The position numbers were made by a program, and so were the translations under genes. Shown in pieces: positions 53,686 through 60,717 of a stretch of 60,717 nucleotides of DNA. This DNA comes from Ruminococcus sp. AF41-9 (lineage in GTDB: Bacteria > Bacillota > Clostridia > Lachnospirales > Lachnospiraceae): the NCBI RefSeq assembly GCF_003477525.1, contig NZ_QUDO01000024.1, positions 1-60,717 of the forward strand. The letters run 5' to 3'. Every line of letters begins with the position of its first letter. The first letter of the stretch is position 1. The notes under the pieces are model-generated. The model made no database searches and was not told the DNA's origin. It saw only the letters and a program-made list of their open reading frames with translations.

Positions 53686-54597
53686 TTATCCTACAATCTT
53701 CCAGTTACTATCCTTATGTAGCACAAGCTCATACTGCGATACCTGCGTCGCTTTTGTCTGATTATCAATGAATTTTACCGCAACCTTGACTTTCACATTG
53801 TCGCCGTCCTTTATAAAGATAGGGTTTACCAGTTCAGAATAAATGTAGTCCCTGCCGATAGGTTCAATCACATTTCCCAATACATAGTAAGCAAGCTCTT
53901 TTTCCGTCGCTGTTGGGTACAGCTTAAAGAATGTTTCCAGAAATGCGGTAGCGTCGTTTACAGTATCAGCGTCTACACTTGCGTCTGCTTCTGGTGTCTT
54001 AGGCTCATAGTCTGATTTTTCGATTGCTGGTGCAAGGGTAGGGTTCTGAACGATTACCATATCCCCGTCAGCGTCTATATGGACTTTTACGGTATAGGTT
54101 GCTTTCACATTGCTTGTCTTTTCTCCCTCTTTTATCTGCTGATCTACTTCGTAGGTAGCAGAAAAAGTGTCCGTTCCCGATTGTTCGATACTCCATACAA
54201 TCACATCTGTAACTGTGGAGCTGGTCGGTATATCCGTTCTGATTGTATCAACATTCAAGTCCTGCAATTCCTTTGTCAGATAACCGTTTATTGCCTGCAT
54301 CCTTGATTCAATCGCTTCTTTGCTGTTATTCCATGTGTAATAGGACTTCGCAAAATTCTTCACGAAATTTTCTATCCCGTTGGTGTCCTGCAAGCGAAGT
54401 TCAATGATTTCTTTTTCGTGGGTCGTGTGCTGGTCGATAGCAGTAAAATTCTTATACACCCCAAAACTCACGCTTGCAATAAGTACCACCCACAACGCAA
54501 TCACGGCTTTCTTATGTGTGCCTACCTTAACAGTACGCACCTTTTTTTCTTTTGGTTCTTTGATAGTTTCTGTCTGTTTCTTATTCTTCTTAAACAT
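53686..54597 (-). CDS. Conjugal transfer protein TcpC-like (Tn916 Orf13)
   Basis: 303 residues. Short cytoplasmic Lys-rich N-terminus, one transmembrane helix (AVIALWVVLIASVSFGVY), then two NTF2-like domains outside the membrane (about 75-190 and 205-300). TcpC/Orf13 proteins belong to the transfer channel and are related to VirB8. Last gene of the transfer operon. Confidence 0.9.
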   Translation of the reverse strand: MFKKNKKQTETIKEPKEKKVRTVKVGTHKKAVIALWVVLIASVSFGVYKNFTAIDQHTTHEKEIIELRLQDTNGIENFVKNFAKSYYTWNNSKEAIESRMQAINGYLTKELQDLNVDTIRTDIPTSSTVTDVIVWSIEQSGTDTFSATYEVDQQIKEGEKTSNVKATYTVKVHIDADGDMVIVQNPTLAPAIEKSDYEPKTPEADASVDADTVNDATAFLETFFKLYPTATEKELAYYVLGNVIEPIGRDYIYSELVNPIFIKDGDNVKVKVAVKFIDNQTKATQVSQYELVLHKDSNWKIVG

Positions 54598-54612
54598 ATT
54601 TTCAAGTCCTTT

Positions 54613-55620
54613 CTATTGTTTTACTCGTCCTGCACCGATTAAGTGCTGTTGCCAGTAACTACTACTTAGGTCTGCATATCCTATCGGGTTGCCTGCATGG
54701 TACATCTGTGTCGGCGAAACGAGAATACCAACGTGTGTTACATAACTTCCAGCATTATAGGTAGAATGAAAAAACACCAAGTCCCCAGCCTTTGCCTGCG
54801 AAAGTGGAAGATGTTGGGTAGCGTCATACTGTGCTTGTGCCGTTCTCGGTAAGGAGATACCAGCTTTTCCATAACACCATTGCGTCAGTCCCGAACAGTC
54901 AAAGGAAGTGTTGGGATTGCTACCGCCATACACATATTTCCAGCCTTGATATTTCAACGCTTCATTCATTACCTTTTGTGCCAGCTCTCCCGATACCTGC
55001 GAAACAGTTAAATACTGATTGACTAATTCCACATAGAACATATTTCCATAGCCATACCGCCAGCCCCCGTTCTTCGCAACAGCTATCGGGTTGGTATAGG
55101 TTACTTTCTTTCCACCCGATTTCTCACGGGCAAAATTTTCCGCAAGATTAAAAGTGTGTTTCTTTCCTTTTCCTGCCACATATCCCACATAACCACCGCC
55201 ATAGTTATAAGACTGTATCGCTACATTCAAATCGTCGATACCTTGATTTTTGCAAGAAGAAAGCAGGGACGCAAAATATTTACACCCCTGCTTGATTGAA
55301 CTTTCCGTATCTAAAGAGTTGGGCGGTAAGCCAAGACTTTCCGAACTCTGCATAACATCTTCTGCCGTACCGCCACTTTCTACTTGAATGATAGCCAACA
55401 GCACATTGACATACTCGGAAATACCGTTTTCTCTGGCGTATTTTTCTACCATAGGCTGATGTTTCAAGACTTCTGCGGATAAGTTCATACCCGTAATGCC
55501 AGAAGAAAAATTGCTGTTCTCGTCGTCGCTGTCCGCACTAATCAACACACCAAAGAAAAGCACCAGAGAAAAGAGGATAGGAAACAGACTGCCAATGATA
55601 GCGATATGTTTCAGTTTCAT
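54613..55620 (-). CDS. Bifunctional lysozyme/C40 peptidase (Tn916 Orf14)
   Basis: 335 residues. N-terminal helix anchor, lysozyme-like transglycosylase domain (YVNVLLAIIQVESGG with catalytic Glu, about 70-200), and a C-terminal NlpC/P60 domain (NTSFDCSGLTQWCYG with catalytic Cys, AGDLVFFH, THVGILVS with His). It cuts the wall locally for assembly of the transfer channel. Overlaps the upstream gene by ATGA. Confidence 0.94.
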   Translation of the reverse strand: MKLKHIAIIGSLFPILFSLVLFFGVLISADSDDENSNFSSGITGMNLSAEVLKHQPMVEKYARENGISEYVNVLLAIIQVESGGTAEDVMQSSESLGLPPNSLDTESSIKQGCKYFASLLSSCKNQGIDDLNVAIQSYNYGGGYVGYVAGKGKKHTFNLAENFAREKSGGKKVTYTNPIAVAKNGGWRYGYGNMFYVELVNQYLTVSQVSGELAQKVMNEALKYQGWKYVYGGSNPNTSFDCSGLTQWCYGKAGISLPRTAQAQYDATQHLPLSQAKAGDLVFFHSTYNAGSYVTHVGILVSPTQMYHAGNPIGYADLSSSYWQQHLIGAGRVKQ

Positions 55621-57755
55621 TTTTTCTTCTGTCCTTTCTTCATCACAAGGTTAGGAGTTTTCTCTGTTGTCTGCTGGTTCTTTTGGACGGTTTGCGTCTG
55701 CTGAACCTTTGTCCTACGGTCTTTTGTGTAATTCTGGCGTGTTTCCTGCGATACCACTTTTTCTACATTCTGTCTATGTACTGTTTGTGTAGGCTGGGTC
55801 GCTTTTCTATCAGAAGCACCAGAAGATAACGGACGCTCTTTGATAACATTCGTCTTGACTGGCTCACTTGCTTTTGAAGTGGTCGCTGTGGCTGGTCGCT
55901 CATGGGGACGGGTAGCTCCCGTTGTCGCTGATCCGTCAGCCTTTCGCTGTGCCTGCCTTGCTTCTTGTGCCTTTTGAAGCTCCATACGCTTGTCAGCGAT
56001 ATTCTGTCTATGCTGTTCCTGCTTTTCCAAACGTCCCGACTGTCTGGACTGCTGTTCCTGCACCATGCCACGCTTGAAGTCAGACACGCTGGACTTTGCC
56101 TTTTCTTTTGCGGAATACACCGCATAAGCGGTCTGTGTCGGCATATCCTTGATGTTTTCTTTGACAGCATTTGCCTTGTCTTTCACTTTATTTTTCGTAT
56201 CTAAGACAGCACCCACCTTTGAGCCTGCACGCTGTCCCATGCTGGAAGTGGTATTGCCCCGACTGTCTTTTGTAGCTGTGTTCCTTGTCGGTTTTCTGTT
56301 TGAAATCGTGCTACCTGCCACCGCACCAGCAACACCGCCAGCAGTAACCGCACCAGCAAGCCGTCTTTCCATACGCCTAGCCCTATGTGTCAAGTATAGA
56401 TATGGTCTGCGGAAAATTCTTCGCCCCATGCTTTGACTGTCGTTAGCGTTCAAAGAGAACATACTCATTAAATCGCCCAGCTTCATATAGATACCAGCAA
56501 AACATACTATCTGCAAGAACGCTATCATAAAGAACGGATAGTCCGTGGAGATGTTATAAAACATACTGGAAATGCTGAACGCCACCGTTACAATGAGCGT
56601 TATTCCTGCCCGTGTCATTATGGTATTAAACACCCTTACGATTGCTTGCTTTGCCATGCTTTCATAACTCGGTATCATGGAAAGTAAAAAGCTGATAGGT
56701 AAAAACATTGCAAAGATAATAAAAAGTATCTGGCTAAACAACATCATGCCCGTAAGCAAGAATACAAATATTGTTATCCCTAAGTTGAAGAACAGTAGGA
56801 AGAACACCATACCTAAACGGTTCACGACCTGCGGTATCGTCAGATTGTTGTTGTCGTTGCCCTCGATTTCTGTTTTCACGACTTCCTCTCTGGTTTTCCC
56901 GTCCTCGTCCTCTGGGCTTGCCGATACAAGAGCTTCTACACGGTCTGTCCCGATTTCCTCTGCGTTGCTGTTACCGAATTGAAGCAAGAGCCACGGTTGT
57001 TCCACTTGAATAGAAAATAGGCTGTCCCGTATCAAGTCCACGCTGTCCTTGCCCTCGCTGTCAGAGTTGGGGAGCATGATTTTTGTTCCCAAATCAAGTG
57101 AAGCGGTACTGATGTCTGATGAAAATTCATTTATCTTTTTGATGTAATCGGGAGCATAGGCAATAAACGAAGCGGACAACACAAATACCACAACAAAGTT
57201 GATAACAGCATGAAGTGCTTTGCTGGTTTCCCGTTTGATAAGTCCCGTATATGCAACATAAAGTCCTACCACTAAGATAATGAGAAGCAGAAAACCAACA
57301 TAGAAGCCAGAACTGGAAAAACCGTTCTGTGTTACACCTGCAAGGGTCTGTATGCTTTTTCCAATACTGTCTGCCATATCGTTGATGAAGTCCAGCTTAT
57401 AGGCTTCCTGCACCACATACCCTGTGGCATTGCTTAAATAAAGGCTTATCGTCCAGACAAAGTTGGTAATGCAGTAAAGTCCGTACTGCACCGATTTTCC
57501 AATTCCGTCCAGCCAGTTCCACGGAAGCCACGACCAGCTATTATCCACATAAAAATCAAGCTGGTAGTTGGAAAGGGGATATTTTGAGTAAAGATTTTCT
57601 GCGTTTATGGTATCGTCCACAAGCCCCGTCGCATGAGCCACCGTCCCCAGAAGTGAAAGCAGGATAAGGGAGAGTGCCACCACGAACAGAGCCATTTTGA
57701 GAACGTGGAAAATCTTCTTTTTTGTGAACGCACCTTTTATCCTTTCTTTCATCAC
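55617..57755 (-). CDS. Conjugation membrane protein (Tn916 Orf15, CD3337/EF1877 type)
   Basis: 712 residues. N-terminal helix, about eight transmembrane segments in the first 440 residues (GFYVGFLLLIILVVGLYVAY, FFLLFFNLGITIFVFLLTGM), then a 260-residue basic cytoplasmic tail rich in Gln, Arg, Thr and Lys with coiled-coil character (RQSGRLEKQEQHRQN). VirB6-like channel component by family knowledge. Overlaps both neighbours by ATGA. Confidence 0.92.
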   Translation of the reverse strand: MMKERIKGAFTKKKIFHVLKMALFVVALSLILLSLLGTVAHATGLVDDTINAENLYSKYPLSNYQLDFYVDNSWSWLPWNWLDGIGKSVQYGLYCITNFVWTISLYLSNATGYVVQEAYKLDFINDMADSIGKSIQTLAGVTQNGFSSSGFYVGFLLLIILVVGLYVAYTGLIKRETSKALHAVINFVVVFVLSASFIAYAPDYIKKINEFSSDISTASLDLGTKIMLPNSDSEGKDSVDLIRDSLFSIQVEQPWLLLQFGNSNAEEIGTDRVEALVSASPEDEDGKTREEVVKTEIEGNDNNNLTIPQVVNRLGMVFFLLFFNLGITIFVFLLTGMMLFSQILFIIFAMFLPISFLLSMIPSYESMAKQAIVRVFNTIMTRAGITLIVTVAFSISSMFYNISTDYPFFMIAFLQIVCFAGIYMKLGDLMSMFSLNANDSQSMGRRIFRRPYLYLTHRARRMERRLAGAVTAGGVAGAVAGSTISNRKPTRNTATKDSRGNTTSSMGQRAGSKVGAVLDTKNKVKDKANAVKENIKDMPTQTAYAVYSAKEKAKSSVSDFKRGMVQEQQSRQSGRLEKQEQHRQNIADKRMELQKAQEARQAQRKADGSATTGATRPHERPATATTSKASEPVKTNVIKERPLSSGASDRKATQPTQTVHRQNVEKVVSQETRQNYTKDRRTKVQQTQTVQKNQQTTEKTPNLVMKKGQKKK

Positions 57756-58900
57756 TCCACCTCATTTCTCTGCACGGGCGGTCTGGTATCAAAGGCGTGT
57801 AGCAGTTCTTCAAAAACTGGGTGTATCTGCACTACACCGACACGCCCGTATAAGTCCTGCAATAAGCATTGTCCGTTCTCCAAATCACGAAGCCGTTTCT
57901 GGTTGTTTTCGTCGTCCTTGTCGATACCGAAAAATTCTAAGGTCTGTTTTATCTCGTTGATGTCAGTAGAACGGAAAGCGAACTTCAAGCCGATATTGTT
58001 TTTCAGACTTTCCTTTGCCACGTCCCCAGAAGATTGTGTAACGAAATAAACGCCTGCCTGCATAGCTCGCCCAGCACGAACCAGCTTATTTGATAAGGTT
58101 TCGCCTTGTGCCACATTTAAGAACGCCCATGCTTCGTCAAGGTCTACAATCTTAAAAATACTTCTGTCCGAATGGATAAAATCAAGGGCAAAGGTACTAA
58201 TCACAATCAGCATAGACACCGACAATAATTCAATGGTCGTGTATTTCTCAAAAGTGGTATCTTTATCTGGCAACACAAGGTCTGCTACTTGAATGATATT
58301 AAGCTGATTATCCAGACTGATAGCATTTTCCACCGTACCGTCTGAAAACAGCAGGTGTGCAAAGTCGTAGTCTGTGAAGCTGTCGATATGGTCTGCGATA
58401 TTTCTTGATATGGGCGTATCTTCACGGCGTAGCTCGTCTATCACATGGAGCAAGCCCCGACTGTCGCTCTGGGTAACGGAACGAACCGCTTTTCGTAACA
58501 CGGGGAATTTTTCGCCGTCCCTAGAGGAAATACCCGTAAGGAATGTTAAGATGTCGATTGCCAGACTTTCAGCGTCCTTTACATTCTTCATAATCACAAA
58601 CGGGTCAAGAAGTCCTGCATTGTCTTTATCGCTGGTTAAGTTTACGATATTGATTTCATGGGCGATTTCTGGGAGCGTTTCTTTCCAGTTGCCACGCTCA
58701 CTTTTTGGGTCTAAGATAACCGCATGTCCCCCAAAGAGAACCGAATAATACACTAGAAGATTGTTACAGAACGATTTCCCACCGCCAAGCGAACCGACAA
58801 AAGCAGAAGCAAGGGCGTTGGTAACTGTTCCTTTTACTCCCTGCGAAGCTAAAGACGGTTGCAGGTACACATTTCTTCCCGTATCAACGGAATAGCCCAT
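57752..58900 (-). CDS. VirB4-like conjugation ATPase (Tn916 Orf16), C-terminal fragment
   Basis: Carries the ATPase core: Walker A-like GSLGGGKSFCNNLL, VILDPKSERGNW, Walker B IVDLDEAWAFLN, and YFVTQSSGD. Powers transfer and channel assembly. The ATG at 58900 is internal; the true frame runs back through LGFGATQQLGETTGIY and joins the upstream fragment if one base is added at 58956-58960. Confidence 0.92.
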   Translation of the reverse strand: MGYSVDTGRNVYLQPSLASQGVKGTVTNALASAFVGSLGGGKSFCNNLLVYYSVLFGGHAVILDPKSERGNWKETLPEIAHEINIVNLTSDKDNAGLLDPFVIMKNVKDAESLAIDILTFLTGISSRDGEKFPVLRKAVRSVTQSDSRGLLHVIDELRREDTPISRNIADHIDSFTDYDFAHLLFSDGTVENAISLDNQLNIIQVADLVLPDKDTTFEKYTTIELLSVSMLIVISTFALDFIHSDRSIFKIVDLDEAWAFLNVAQGETLSNKLVRAGRAMQAGVYFVTQSSGDVAKESLKNNIGLKFAFRSTDINEIKQTLEFFGIDKDDENNQKRLRDLENGQCLLQDLYGRVGVVQIHPVFEELLHAFDTRPPVQRNEVE

Positions 58901-58953
58901 ATAGATACCCGTAGTTTCCCCTAACTGCTGGGTAGCTCCAAAGCCCAGCCCAG

Positions 58954-60201
58954 CTAAAAATCTGATTTTACATACTGCACATAGTCATTGATATATCGCT
59001 TGCTGGCAGGAAGAAATTCAGAATGAAGCCCCAGCATATCCCCAGCAGGACGCACCAGCTTTACATTGAGGTCATCGTAAAAGTCCTTGACTTCATCACA
59101 ACGGCGTTTCAGCTCGTCAAGATCGGGTGCAGACACCCGAATAACGTAGCTTAACTTATACATACTTTCTTTGCTCTGGTCTAAGTCTGTTTCCAGCTCG
59201 TCCACGCTGTCTAAAGCGTCCACCACATTTGAGCTGGTTTCACTTCCAGCTTGATAGGCGTGATTGTCAAGGTCTTTCAATTCCTTTTTCTTGTTGCGGA
59301 CGGTTGTTAATGCTTTTCGGTTCTCCACGATTTCTACATTCATGGAAGTATCAACGGGGAATGTGAATTGCTGTTGCTGGAAATAGAAAATTTCGCTTGA
59401 CGGAAAATCAAGCTCGCCTACAATCGCATTGACGGTAAAATAGGACACATAGCTTTCCTTATCCTCATGTTCCAAGCGTAAATATCGCTGGCTTTCCTCA
59501 ATCACACATCTTGTCGGACGGATAAGGTCGTAGTATTTTATCAGCGTTTCTTTCTGCAAGTTCTTCTTTGGTAGCTGGTACTCATAATCTTCATAAGCGA
59601 CACCGTCCCTGCCGTAAAGATGTTCCATGAGATACCCAAAATCATTGATTTCCAAGCGACGCACCTTAAAGCGACGGGAGATTTTATTTTCCAGTAACTT
59701 TTCCATTTTCATGTAACGGTTGATTTCATCATTCGGCATGGAAACAAAATCATTCATCAGCGTGTGGTTCACTTCATGGAGAAATTCCTTGAACGTCAGC
59801 CACGCCGATTTTTTGATGTTCTTCAGATTAAGCTGTTCTTCCGTAACCATGAGCTTAAAGCCAAGAAAAAAGCGGTAGTCCACTTGATTATCCCCAATCA
59901 TAGATACTAACGCTTCGGTCTGCTCGTCTATCTTCTGGCAGGCAACTTCCTTTAATTTTCCCGTTACCAGCTTCTTTGACTGCTCCTGCATACTTCGTAT
60001 GGAGCTTTCTGTGGCAATCTGCAACGCATGAATTTTACCCTCACGGGACTGTGCGATTAGCTGTCGGAAACTGTCATGCACGATAAATTTCTGCTCTGCG
60101 GATAGGAAAGAATAGTTGTACGGTATCAGCTCATAGTAAGCAAACACCTCATTGTCCTTGTTCCAGACAAGGTTATTGTCAATATATTTTATCGGGAACA
60201 T
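58954..60201 (-). CDS. VirB4-like conjugation ATPase (Tn916 Orf16), N-terminal fragment
   Basis: 415 residues of the N-terminal VirB4/TraC-like domain (FPIKYIDNNLVWNKDNEVFA to ASKRYINDYVQYVKSDF). It stops at a TAG made by a five-T run (plus strand A5 at 58956-58960). With six T it reads SDFLAGLGFGATQQLG and continues. Intact length about 815, the Orf16 size. Overlaps orf17 by 23 bases. Confidence 0.9.
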   Translation of the reverse strand: MFPIKYIDNNLVWNKDNEVFAYYELIPYNYSFLSAEQKFIVHDSFRQLIAQSREGKIHALQIATESSIRSMQEQSKKLVTGKLKEVACQKIDEQTEALVSMIGDNQVDYRFFLGFKLMVTEEQLNLKNIKKSAWLTFKEFLHEVNHTLMNDFVSMPNDEINRYMKMEKLLENKISRRFKVRRLEINDFGYLMEHLYGRDGVAYEDYEYQLPKKNLQKETLIKYYDLIRPTRCVIEESQRYLRLEHEDKESYVSYFTVNAIVGELDFPSSEIFYFQQQQFTFPVDTSMNVEIVENRKALTTVRNKKKELKDLDNHAYQAGSETSSNVVDALDSVDELETDLDQSKESMYKLSYVIRVSAPDLDELKRRCDEVKDFYDDLNVKLVRPAGDMLGLHSEFLPASKRYINDYVQYVKSDF

Positions 60202-60577
60202 AGTTCACACTCCTTACTGCCGTGATTGTTTCATTGAGTATCTGCTTATGCAGTTTTACGGCTTTTCCTGCATAAGTGATTTTAGGTCGCAGGGCATAAG
60301 TTATCTGTGATTTCAAAAAGCTGTACGGCTTCTTTCCGTCAAAGGTTTTCTGCGACATGAACCAAGTGAGAGCAACGGGAATACCGAAGTATTTGAGAAA
60401 TGCTCCCTCAATCATGGAAAGTGGGGGAATATCCCCAAACAGAATGATGATAAATTCTGTAATCACAAACCATGTAATCTGTGTAAAGGTAACGGGAAAG
60501 GGCAAGTTAAAGTCATTGATTGCATACAAGACTTTTTCCACGTTCCAGATACCCGTGTAGCTTTTAATCTTTTTCAA
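60179..60577 (-). CDS. Conjugal transfer protein TcpE-like (Tn916 Orf17)
   Basis: 132 residues, PrgI/TcpE type: N-terminal KSYTGIWNVEKVLYAI, two transmembrane segments (about 28-75), then a basic amphipathic end. TTG start at 60577 with AAGGAG upstream. Membrane part of the transfer apparatus, matching VirB3-like proteins. Confidence 0.9.
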   Translation of the reverse strand: MKKIKSYTGIWNVEKVLYAINDFNLPFPVTFTQITWFVITEFIIILFGDIPPLSMIEGAFLKYFGIPVALTWFMSQKTFDGKKPYSFLKSQITYALRPKITYAGKAVKLHKQILNETITAVRSVNYVPDKIY

Positions 60578-60717
60578 GTTCTTTCAGCTCCTTTCGTAAG
60601 TTTCTAAATAGAAAAGGACAGCCATTTTCAGACTGTCCCTTAAAAGAGAAATACGCTGTCAGTAGCAACAATGCTTGTCGCTGATCTTCCAGCGTTAGTA
60701 TGGTATCTCGCACATAC
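60564..60717 (-). CDS. C-terminal end of an unidentified element protein, runs off the right edge
   Basis: 50 codons open to the edge, ending in FLFRNLRKELKELEKD and overlapping the orf17 start by 14 bases. A hairpin GGACAGTC / GCTGTCC lies inside and could instead be a regulatory stem. No family recognised; in Tn916 the next gene would be orf18 (ardA). Low certainty that it is translated. Confidence 0.45.
   Translation of the reverse strand, partial: YVRDTILTLEDQRQALLLLTAYFSFKGQSENGCPFLFRNLRKELKELEKD

Larger units (their letters stand above)
49150..60717. mobile_element. Tn916-family integrative conjugative element with serine recombinase, right end outside the window
   Basis: Gene order matches Tn916 read from its integrase end: recombinase, orf8, orf7, cargo, orf13, orf14, orf15, orf16, orf17. 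A TndX-type large serine recombinase replaces Int/Xis, as in Tn5397. The left boundary lies in the amidase gene at about 49150-49165. The cargo position has small regulatory and membrane genes instead of tet(M). The element continues past 60717. Confidence 0.88.

Noticed and set aside
1..60717. CRISPR arrays, rRNA and tRNA genes
   Set aside because: No regularly spaced repeats and no tRNA or rRNA signature seen on reading; small tRNAs could still be missed without a program.
49150..60717. tet(M), erm or other resistance gene in the element
   Set aside because: None is present in the visible part; the cargo slot is filled by small genes.

Overview
The window looks like a chromosomal segment of a gut Lachnospiraceae (Blautia/Dorea-like Clostridia). 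The main reasons are the SCIFF peptide and its radical SAM maturase beside a TIGR04086 membrane protein and a fused SecDF, the run recJ-apt-relA-MBL-hemZ-HD-hisS-aspS on one strand, a Lachnospiraceae-type DUF3878 protein, and frequent TTG/GTG starts with strong AGGAGG sites. This taxonomic reading is inference from gene content; no rRNA or tRNA gene was seen.

Layout. 1-207: truncated IS200/IS605 tnpA with its end hairpin. 0.3-4.3 kb: CPBP protease-like protein, HAD phosphatase, a secreted W/N/Q-rich protein and a membrane Ser/Thr kinase. 4.4-10.8 kb: argS, degV, DUF3878, ptsI and HPr. 10.9-18.6 kb: one long minus-strand operon (response regulator, large solute-binding lipoprotein, two sugar-type ABC permeases, a HlyD-type adaptor, a MacB-like permease), with its histidine kinase divergent at 18.8-20.0 kb. 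20.2-25.7 kb: a second efflux operon (adaptor, ATPase, adaptor, MacB permease), followed by a plus-strand lipoprotein. 27.4-38.9 kb: TSUP permease and the housekeeping operon. 39.1-43.7 kb: secDF, scfB, scfA (46 aa, very small) and TIGR04086. 43.8-48.2 kb: a surface protein with poly-Asn, a CNNM/CorC transporter behind a structured 5' leader, and a YdcF-like protein.

From about 49.15 kb to the right edge lies a Tn916-family integrative conjugative element. It has interrupted an N-acetylmuramoyl-L-alanine amidase gene. Order from its left end: TndX-like large serine recombinase, a 40-aa protein in the TnpW position, orf8 and orf7 equivalents, a leader peptide with an attenuator, a small cargo module (Spo0A-C-like, DUF3784-like, XRE regulator, DUF6442-like) where tet(M) sits in Tn916, then the orf13-orf17 conjugation genes. 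No resistance gene is visible in the part seen.

A pattern over the whole window changes how it should be read. At least eight genes (Ser/Thr kinase, ptsI, sensor kinase, hisS, hemZ, relA, the DUF3784-like gene and the VirB4-like ATPase) are each broken by one single-base indel, and in each the two halves join perfectly if one base is added or removed. Several are normally essential, so sequencing or assembly indels are the most likely cause. Each fragment is listed separately and the joint is described.
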